Assembly: GCA_038363925.1 (NCBI GenBank)
Contig: JAQQWL010000005.1
Location: 3,906,001 to 3,970,000, forward strand
Length of the DNA: 64,000 nucleotides
Origin: Apiospora phragmitis
Lineage: Eukaryota > Ascomycota > Sordariomycetes > Amphisphaeriales > Apiosporaceae
Direction of reading: 5' to 3'
Below, piece after piece: positions 55,857 to 64,000 of this stretch. Below the pieces are notes generated by a model. The model was not told where the DNA came from, searched no databases, and worked only from the letters and a program-made list of their open reading frames with translations. Numbering within the stretch: position 1 is the first letter of the stretch; each line of letters begins with the position of its first letter. The translations under genes and the position numbers were made by a program.

Positions 55857-58800
55857 GCTCGTCGATGTCGACGTTGGAATTAGGGTGGATGGTTGATAGA
55901 ATAAGAGTAGGCATTCAAGAAGCTGCAGACTTCAAGAAAGGTCGATTCAATACTAGATTTACTTGCGCGAATACATCTGAATCATATCATTCATTATGCA
56001 TTTTGTATTGCGGTTCAAGTGTAATCATCATCGGTCGCGACGAGTTCCTCAGTCACAGCCGACAGCGAAAGTCACGGGCGCCGATAGAGGAGCGGGGAGT
56101 TTGGGATGATAAGATAGCGATAAGCGAGCTTCCCTCTTCCTTCACCGTGTCACCCACGGAACTGGCGGCCCCCATCCGCGTGCTGCACGGCAATTGAAAT
56201 TCCTACAGCACGCAATGCTGTTCTTGCAGATGTTGGGAGATCTATCGAACGGTTTCTGGAATGGGATGAGAAGAAGACGATAGCGCAGAGGAGACAGAGA
56301 AACGTGATTCGTTCCGGGAGCCGTTCTAGAAGAACCCGAACAGACGAGTTGCTTTGTTGTTTCAGGGCCCCGTTACCACGTACCTGTGCGGTGAGCGTCG
56401 CGATGTGGGTCGGCGATGATGTTGCAGTCCAGAATTGAAGGTCCTGGTTCCATCAACCATGAACGACTGCCCATTGGAAACGAAACAAAGGGACAAGGAA
56501 GATCACAGTTTCACAGTGCGAGATGGCTTTCCGGAGATATCCAGCACGCAAACAGCAAACTTGCAGCAAACTAGCAGCGCAGCATAGCATGCTGGCATGG
56601 CTACGTTACGATCAGGAAGTGGGCTGGCGGGGATGGGATGTGTCGGTGTCGAACGAAACCCCCCGCTGAGTAAGGCATGAGTGTACGACTTCTAAGCTGA
56701 CGTGCATCGCATATATCGTGCGATACGAAAGCTGCGAATGAACGGAAAAGAGTTTACTTGCAGTTAAGATGACACACGAACCTTATTTCTGCCTGGGACA
56801 AGGCAATCTGGCTTGGCATGGAATGATCTGTATCTGCTCGGGAACTTTCGAATTTGTCAAATCACTATCTAACATTTGTGAGTGAGGGTAAATGAAGCGT
56901 CGTCAGTCCTTTTACCCCTGAATTCGACATGCTTCCTTTGGTCTAGTCTTGGCAGCTAGCTAAGTTGGCTAGGACTGGGGCCTGTCAGTGGTTGGCTCCG
57001 AATCTGGCTGGCACCCTGGGCAGTCCGTCCCGGCAAAAGAAGCCCTGAGCCTGGAGATTGGTCGGTTTGCATGTGCCAAGATCGCCGCAAGAGATTCGAA
57101 GAGAGAGAAAGAGAGCCAAACGTTTTTGCGTCGTAGCTAAAGGGTCCCTGCGGGATTGATTCAATCAGTCAATCTATTTCGTCGTATTGCGCAAGATTCG
57201 CCTTCCCTGCTCCCCCGATGGGCCCCTGAAACAGAGGGTTTTGTCAGACCCATCAAGGTGAATCGTCCAAGGGCTAATACATTACTCTCGCTGCGACAAG
57301 GTCGTAAAGTTAAGGAAAGGGAAAAATACGACACGGAATTTGTTGCTCCAATAAGAGCTCGCCCGTAGCGTAATTCTGAAAGAAAAGGGAAAAGTGCATT
57401 GAGCACTAATCAGTCTGAGTTCAGCTGCCTTGAGGCCGATAGGTCGACCTGGCTCGGTCATTGGCTGGCTGGCTGGCTGTGTGTGTGTGTGCTACTGCCG
57501 AATCGAGCAAAATCCCAAAGAAGCAAGATGATGCGCGCCGCCGGGGATTGCGGGGGAGAAAGCACCATATGGGCGCGCGGCGGGCATACGAATCGAGCCG
57601 CGGAGCCGTTTAGACGTGCTGGTGAGCCTCCGTCGACACTACTGGGGATTCATTCCCTTCCTAGTAGGGGTAGGCAGCAGCTATCAATTGAGCCGGAACG
57701 AGACGAGGCCCAGCCAGATTCGTTAATATATCCATATCATTCTCATGGTTCGCGGTGGCAAAGGAGTCGAAAGTAGTCTCAAAACCCCCAAGACTCCTCA
57801 TTACGTACATACGCAATGTCCCAATCTACTCCTGGCGATCGCCTCCGGGGAACATGACTTCATAGGATGACAATTACGCAATTTGATAAACACCGGCGAT
57901 TGTGGTCGGCATATGGCCCAGGCGCGCCCTGCTTCCTCTGTTGCTCCTTCGTGCCGTTTTTGGGGGAAAATGAAGTCACCAACAGAAGCGGCATAGCTGA
58001 GATGATGCACCGCAATGCAGGTGAGCGGCAAGCTGTTGGAAAGGGCTGAGCAGCATCTGTGTGGCTGCTAGGTCGTGGCAGCATGGATGAGATGAATGCA
58101 TGAAAACGGCACGAACCCTATCCTATGCAGCCGGGTAAAAATAACTTGCTGTCGGAGGAACTATATACATTGTGATGATATCCCCCCGGATTCCAGGAAC
58201 AAAACATGATCGACCAGACGCAGAGAGCAATTGTCGTCATCGTAGGAATCCTTTGGTTTGGAGAGCTATCCTAGACAGTGGCGAACGTCGACATGCACCG
58301 TCCGCGACTGCCAGGACTCACGCATCAGGAGTCAGGACATTGCCTGATTGCTAGCCCAGCGCCCGATTAGCCCTCCGTAGCACAACTAACGCAATAAGCA
58401 GCGAGGCCAGGCACGCCGCACACGAGCTGAAATGCGGATCGGATGAACCACTAACAGTTGCTCGCTCGCTCTACGAGTCGGAGGAGCTATCCGTGGGCAC
58501 TATGTAGCTAGACCGTCGACGGGCCCCGTAAGGGAACCGGGATCCGGATCGCCGTAGTTTGCGTAGGTTAGTAATTAGGGGTCATTCTAGAACCAGCCGT
58601 TGCTGCAATGAGATAGGGGATAATTTCGAGGGAGAAAAAACTTAATAACCCAGCGGCGCGGCAATGCGGCAGAATGAGCTGAATAGGCAACTAGGCTCCG
58701 GTTCCTGGATGGTTTTGAGGCCGTCGCAATTGTACGCAATTGGCAAGTAAGAAAGTAAGACCCCCCCCGCCCCCCACCCCCCATACGGCAGCTGAGTTCC

Positions 58801-60533
58801 TTGTGTGCCATTTGATTTGCGGCTAAGCAAGCAGCAGGGGAGTAGCGGATTACTATTCTGTTCCGGCGCTGCCTGCCTCTTGCGCCGTTAACACTGTGCC
58901 TCTTCCATCCTCTCTAGGCCGGCCTACCTTGGCCCCCCAGGGGTCGCCGCGTTTCAATGTTCCGTCCAACTGCAACCATCGCCACCTTCTTACGAGCAAC
59001 TAATCAATCGACCAGGCTGACTCGGCAAGTGTTTGGGGTTTATGCACATTGGGGTTATTCCGAGTAGTTACTCCTAGATTGATTGATTTGACTGATTGCT
59101 CCCAACTCCGAATGGCTGATAGATAACCTAGATACTACTACACAACCCTTGGGGGGATCAGAGGCCGGGGAGAGTCTGGGCTCGGGGTCGATGAAACATT
59201 CTGTCCACCAGCAATTTGGGGTTTGCGCAACTACAGGATCCGCCGGAAGCGAGACCTGCGAGAGTTTGCGAGACAGAGCCGAGTCAGCAAACCCTCGTCA
59301 AGCAGCCGCCAACTGTTCCGAAATTGAGCACGATAATGGCATCAGGATCGAGCCGTATGTTCTTAGGCAGGCTACCAAGATAAGGGGAAAATGCAAATCT
59401 CGTCAACACAAAGTCTCGCCGTATGGCACAGGATAAGCCGTCGTCAATTGCTGACAGGCCGATGTCATGATTTCTAAGTTTAGGCGACCGGCCCCGAACT
59501 GGGGTGCGTGCTCACTGCTCAGCGTAGGTCGAAGGTGGTGGAAGGATTACCAAAGGGGGGAGCAGGGATGGTCCAGGGGGGTGGGTTAAAACGGCACAGG
59601 CCTAGAATTCGTACAGTGCAAGCCACCAGCGTGCTGTGTGCACCAACTAAAACACCACAGTCAGCGCTGTATTACGACGTACATAACTCCGCCTAGCCAG
59701 CGAGCCAGGCCAGCCAGCCAATCGAGTGGGGACATGGCGGCGCTGGCTTGCTGACAACTCACACCTTTGGTGGGCTCGCGATTGTACAGCGAAACTTACT
59801 CCTGATTCAATCCAACATTGATGGATGGACTGGCATGCCAGAAGAAGGAGAAAGAAAAAGGAAATGCATTGGCTTCGCCAAAGGCGATAGTTCTTGCGGC
59901 AGTTGCCTTTTCCAGGAATCAAACTGAATCATCCCTCCCTCCCTGGTGGGTGAGCAGCAGTATTACGGTAGTAGTAGTAGCAGTTAGAATTATCTGGTGG
60001 TTAGGGGTGGTTGCTTTCTCCCTTAGGGGGCAGGCTTGCTCTTACTGTACAGTGCCGAGAGCGAGTGAGACCTAGAGCCTGTCCGCGCTTCATCTTGGCA
60101 CATCTTGGAGGGGGCTAAATTAGTTGTGCAGCAGTCATGGATGGTTCACGAATCAGATCAGCCCCCCGGAGTATTGCGGTCTCCCTATTCCTCCGCCTCT
60201 TCCCAGATGCAAGCCATGGTCCGAAATGGCTGGCTGAGGTATCGAGGTACCGACTCCACTGGCTGTGCACGTCCCCCACAATGGTCCTCCTTTGGAAACC
60301 AGGGGTAAGGCCATACGAAATGGCGGCCTCAGGCATCCACGCCTGGCTTACTCGGGACACAAACGTGTCCTCAAGATAAAGAGAGCTGTTCCCTCCACCC
60401 TCCGAGGCGAAATTGGCTCTATGCAATCAAACCACCAGCACCGAAAGAACACCTGTCCTCTTCTTCCCTCTACACGCTAATCAATCCTGCTGCCTCGAGG
60501 AACCACGCAACCCTTGACTCACAGCCTTGACTC
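55857..60533. other. Gene-poor region of 4.7 kb upstream of hacA
   Basis: No protein-like open frame, RNA gene or transposon ends were found. Mixed composition with C runs at 58760-58790 and a GT run at 57479. Its right part is the hacA promoter. A long non-coding or untranslated leader cannot be excluded. Confidence 0.4.
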
Positions 60534-60557
60534 ATGGAGGACCATGCGTCGTCATAG
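60534..60557 (+). promoter_or_regulatory. Candidate upstream ORF in the hacA leader
   Basis: A seven-codon frame, ATG to TAG, lies 206 bp before the hacA start codon. In Aspergillus and Trichoderma an uORF in the hacA/hac1 leader represses translation and is removed by leader shortening under ER stress. Position fits; the transcript start is unknown here. Confidence 0.45.
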
Positions 60558-60739
60558 GTAGAATCCTATAGCTGTATTTGTATTGAGGATCTAGGAAGGC
60601 ACCTCTCTACCCAGCATTTACCCACCTCTCTCCTGCGAACCACTTTCCCGCAGCCTCGTTCTGCTTGTTGTTCATCTACTCTACACAAGCTCAACCAACA
60701 CACCCAAGTCCTCCAAACTACACACACATCTCACCCAAC

Positions 60740-62079
60740 ATGGAATCGTGGGAGAACCAGACGGCGGCCACGACTCTGGCGGCCTCGGCGCCCCAGGTCA
60801 AGTTCGAGAACTCGCCTGCCGAATCCTTCATGTCCACTCCCAGCGGTGACTTCTACCCACTATTCGAGCCGTCGGCCGACGACAACACCGCCGACCCCAC
60901 GGAATCCGTCATGACTCCGCAGTCCATTGCCGACTCCAAGGACGACTCCCCACACCCCGACGACGAGACGCCATCGCCAGAGTCGGGTGACAAGAAGCCC
61001 ACCAAGAAGCGCAAGTCGTGGGGTCAAGTCCTGCCCGAGCCCAAGACAAACCTTCCTCCTAGGTAAGATGATCGCCAGCTATACTGCTATCCATCGGTGT
61101 CTAACCCCCCAACCAGGAAACGTGCCAAGACAGAAGACGAGAAGGAGCAGCGCAGAGTCGAGCGTGTCCTCCGGAATCGTCGCGCCGCACAGTCTTCCCG
61201 CGAACGTAAGCGACAGGAGGTCGAGGCTCTGGAGAAGCGCAACACAGAGCTCGAGAAGCTCCTCAACGACCAGCGGAAACAAAACATGATGTTGATGGAC
61301 GAGCTCAACAAGTTCCGACGGGGGTCCTCTCCCATGGCCTCGTGCCACCCGAGCCCCCTAACGCTCTCCACGCCTCTGTTTGGCGGCCCCGAACCCGCGC
61401 CCGAGACCAAGTCGGGCACGATGAACGACTTCATCCTGGTGCCCAACCACGAAGACACCATCGACCCGGCCTCCATCTCCCCGGAGCTCACGCCCGTCCC
61501 CGATGCCGAAGTAGTGGTAGAAGAAGCCACCTCAGCGAAGGATGCGCCCGCGACGATCTCGGCGCCCGCGGCCGCGTCCACCGACATGACACAACATCCA
61601 GCAGCGATGTTGTGCGACCTGCAGTGTCAGTCGGTGGAGGTGCCGCAAGCGTGGATGACGTTGCGACAGAGGCCGCACCCGGCGCTGGCTCTCTACCTAC
61701 AGCTCAACCTACTTTTGACAGCCTCTTTGGCGATGCTCTCAGCAGTGCGCCGGCCTTTGACCTTGATAGCTGGGGCGCTGAAGCACAATTTAGTCCTTCA
61801 TCCGACCCCCTCAATTTTGAGTACCATCATCTGGATGGTGACGCTCCCGCCGAGCTACCGGAGCTCGACTTTACCCAGTACCTTAGTGACGATGTCAGCG
61901 GCGCAACTTCAGGCGCGATGGCGGGACACGTCTCTTCGATCCACCAAGACTCGCTCGAGCCCTCGTTCGGCCTCGACGACTTTGAGAATCAAATCTCTTC
62001 AGAAGCTTTTAACCAGCAGCCCCATACTGGCGCGTCCTCTTTTGGATGCGACGATGGCGTTATTGCGGTTGGTCTCTGA
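60740..62079 (+). CDS. hacA: HacA/Hac1 bZIP transcription factor of the unfolded protein response
   Basis: ATG at 60740. A normal intron at 61063-61116 joins the diagnostic KKRKSWGQVLPEPKTNLPPR to KRAKTEDEKEQRRVERVL. The basic region NRRAAQSSRERKRQEVEALE is followed by a leucine zipper (residues about 105-165). Removal of a 20-nt Ire1 intron (61602-61621) shifts the frame and gives a 421-residue active form ending at 62079, with an acidic, Asp/Phe-rich C-terminus (DSLFGDALSS, ELDFTQYLSDD, SFGLDDFENQ) suited to activation. Without that splice the frame stays open to 62452 (552 residues). The protein activates ER chaperone and secretion genes in the nucleus. The gene is intact and most likely essential for secretory stress control. 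Confidence 0.96.
61591..61628 (+). promoter_or_regulatory. Ire1 unconventional splice element (twin hairpins, 20-nt intron)
   Basis: Hairpin 1 has a perfect 8-bp stem (ACAACATC at 61591-61598 with GATGTTGT at 61606-61613) and a seven-base loop CAGCAGC, cut after G61601. Hairpin 2 has a short GAC/GTC stem and a seven-base loop CTGCAGT, cut after G61621. Both loops fit the CNG|CNGN rule for Ire1. The excised piece is exactly 20 nt, as in Aspergillus and Trichoderma. Confidence 0.93.
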
Positions 62080-62452
62080 GGGATGCGATGACCGAGTCGT
62101 TTCGGGGCTGGCCGATGGGTCCCCGGGTATCAAGGGAGATCGACAGAGCCGTGGCCCGCTATTTTTGTGGCCGGACGGCGCCAGCTTACCGTCGCGCGAG
62201 GTGTTGCTCACGCTTATGTGGGCAATCCAAGTCGAGCAGCGGAACATGGAGAAGCAGGCGAAGAGGGAGGCGACTATAGTCTCTCTCGAGCCAGCCTCGA
62301 ACAACAACAAACTCGGTTCATCAACAAGCGTCCCTCTGGAACACCATCAGGATTCCAACCAGACGTATGTATTATGGGTGGCGACCAAACGCAAGAGGGG
62401 TACCACTAGTAGGGAGGCCAACGGTAGCAAGAGGCTTAGGCTCGGCTATTAG

Positions 62453-63692
62453 GCATGTGGTTGTGTGTCTTTTCTAACTGTCCATTCATGGGGTTCCGGG
62501 GTCGGAACAAAAAGGGCATGGGTAGCGGGCGTCTGGTTGTTGCATCTCCGCCAACGGTTTGGCGTACTTGAGCTGTAAAACAAACAATGTGACATGAATG
62601 AAGACTTTCTCGAAACAAATATTTGGTTCCTATCTTATCTGTGACATCTGATATGTGCCATGCTGTGTGTGTTCTCTTGGTCCTTATGAAGACTTTCTCG
62701 ATACAAAACACATGGCTCATATTTCGCCTGTGACATCTGACATGCTGTGTTCTCTTGGTCGCATTGTCGTAGCACACGTTGCAAGTATGCCTACGTTGTG
62801 GCCTTATTGATCAAGTGTGGGGATGGGGTGATAACGGTAACTGCTAATTTGGAAGGTATTTCTGTTAATCCCAGTACAGCTTCCTACTCGACCACCTACT
62901 CGCTACCGGTCGTATCTGGACTGATCCCAGTCCATTTTTAATTTTCTTCTGCTCGTTTGCCGATATATTTCTTGTTCTCTTGGTCGCATCGTAGCACACG
63001 GGATGTAATTTACCTACCTACTTACCTCCCACCTAAGGTTGCGACCATATTAGTCAGGAGGGGTAAGTACGGCTAGCTGCGTGTTTGGAAGGCACTCTAC
63101 TTTCCAGTGCAGCTTCCGAGTACACCAGCTCCTGCTTGTTTACTGACGTCTTCTGAAGTATCGTTACCTCTAAACCCCGCTTTAGGAGAAGCCTGGGATG
63201 CCTCATGAGACTTGTCACATTTGGAGACATTATTCTGCCCTGCTGTTGCCTACCCTTCAGGATGCCGGCTTGACCAGTTAAATCAAGATGCGCGTTGCTG
63301 CTGCAGCAGAGCAGAGCACCGCCCTGGGCGAAGACGAGGAGTTGTGGGCTTCCTTGGTGGCCTCCCTCCCTCCCTCCGTCCTCTTCTTTCATTCATCATC
63401 ACAAGCTTCCCCATTGATGGTGTTGTTGTTCCGTACTCTCTTCTACACAGTTCACACCCAGGCTTCAGCAGCTTGGCGACTTGATACGGGCTTTTCTCCT
63501 TGGAGATCCGTGATCTTGCCACTTTCAAGCAACTAATTCGAATGAGTATCCCCGCACCATCCCAAACTTCTGCCGCAACCAGTCGACGAGTCCTTGGCTT
63601 CTCCACAGCAGGCTTCATTGGACTCGGCCAACATTCGAAGCGATATCTAGACATTCCACTCGTGGGAACGAAAAGAATACACGCACTTCAAC
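62453..63692. other. Intergenic region with repeated segments
   Basis: 1.2 kb between hacA and the next gene. Most of its left half consists of related repeat copies; no gene supported. Confidence 0.45.
62600..63140 (+). repeat. Degenerate tandem/dispersed repeats downstream of hacA
   Basis: GAAGACTTTCTCGA starts units at 62600 and 62688 (88 bp apart), each continuing with a TGTGACATCTGA block and TTCTCTTGGTC. A larger unit beginning TTCTCTTGGTCGCAT and including CGTAGCACACG occurs at about 62750 and again at about 62977. Each copy is followed by TTTGGAAGG and CAGTGCAGCTTCC-like sequence. Confidence 0.7.
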
Positions 63693-64000
63693 ATGGACGT
63701 GATAGGGAAGGTGCAGGCTTCGATTGCCGCCGCCTCACAGGAGACGACCCCTGGCCCTGGCCAATGCGAATTTCGACATGTCCCTCATTCGCATTGAGGC
63801 CCCTTCGGAGTATAAAACCCCTCGGGTCGGCCCTGGCGAAGAGTACACGCAACGTCGCAGAAGATGGGCCAGCTCACGGCACCGCACGGCGTTTGGGATC
63901 GCTGTTCCAGAGCATCCTACCAGAAACCCCGGTAAGTCATGAAATTTCACACGTTCACACTGTCCTGTCAATGGGAGCAAGGCTTACTGGGTCTCCTCTG
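63693..64000 (+). CDS. 5' end of an unrecognised conserved fungal gene (partial)
   Basis: ATG at 63693 (MDVIGKVQASIAAASQ). In a second frame comes NANFDMSLIRIEAPSEYK, and in a third PLGSALAKSTRN then GPAHGTARRLGSLFQSILPETP, followed by a GTAAGT donor at 63932. Read in this order the pieces resemble the start of a fungal protein family with a GP.H..ARKLG.LFE...P.TP pattern that I cannot name. The switch between the last two frames can be cured by one base in the AAAA run at 63816, so sequence error is likely. The gene continues beyond the right edge. Confidence 0.5.

Noticed and set aside
56950..57020. Second A-box-like string TAGCTAAGTTGG followed by a CCGAATC motif
   Set aside because: Flanking sequences do not fold into a cloverleaf.
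1..64000. CRISPR arrays, phage or bacterial operon features
   Set aside because: No regularly spaced repeats; introns, gene families and RIP-like islands all indicate a fungal nuclear genome.

Overview
The window looks like nuclear DNA of a filamentous ascomycete (Pezizomycotina). The bZIP region of the hacA/hac1 gene reads more like Sordariomycetes than Aspergillus, but the species cannot be named. Supporting signs are short GT-AG introns of 50-100 nt, large multidomain NRPS and PKS genes, AT-rich islands with C-to-T type nonsense changes (RIP-like), a Fot1/pogo transposon, STAND/NACHT and AAA remnants, and a fungal gasdermin-like gene.

Layout. 1-15.4 kb is a fossil NRPS-polyketide cluster. 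A minus-strand NRPS is split by a RIP-degraded Fot1-like transposon. A divergent plus-strand highly reducing PKS has four in-frame stops and internal domain deletions. 15.9-17.9 kb holds a secreted TAP-like alpha/beta hydrolase and 18.7-19.7 kb a SWIM+RING protein. 20.3-28.8 kb is the most interesting part: a Sec7-PH protein lacking the catalytic Glu, a C2H2-like zinc-finger protein of the kind found next to fungal incompatibility genes, a subtilisin-like (S8) protease with a helical/DUF7580-like N-terminal half, and, convergent with the protease, a gasdermin-like gene of the RCD-1/HET-Q1 type. This has the layout of a protease-gasdermin cell-death module.

29-37 kb has a P450 relic, an intact-looking GH92 mannosidase apart from one frameshift, and remains of a NACHT/ankyrin STAND gene. 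37-41 kb is gene-poor. 41.3-50.5 kb carries a SAT4-type 7-TM protein, a small membrane protein, an HSL-type esterase, a mariner-type MITE and a Baeyer-Villiger monooxygenase. 51.9-55.9 kb has a secreted Cys-rich pseudogene and a degenerate AAA ATPase gene. 56-60.5 kb is gene-poor upstream sequence. 60.7-62.1 kb is hacA, the unfolded-protein-response bZIP, with a clearly visible 20-nt Ire1 intron. The right edge cuts into another gene.

Quality note. Many otherwise normal genes show one-base frame breaks, often at short G or C runs (15.9-17.9, 24.4, 26.4, 44.35, 45.8 and 52.1 kb). This suggests homopolymer indel errors in the assembly, so those frameshifts should not be taken as pseudogenisation. 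The NRPS, PKS and secreted Cys-rich genes are different: they carry substitutions to stop, multi-residue deletions or a transposon insertion. The AAA gene also carries one such stop.
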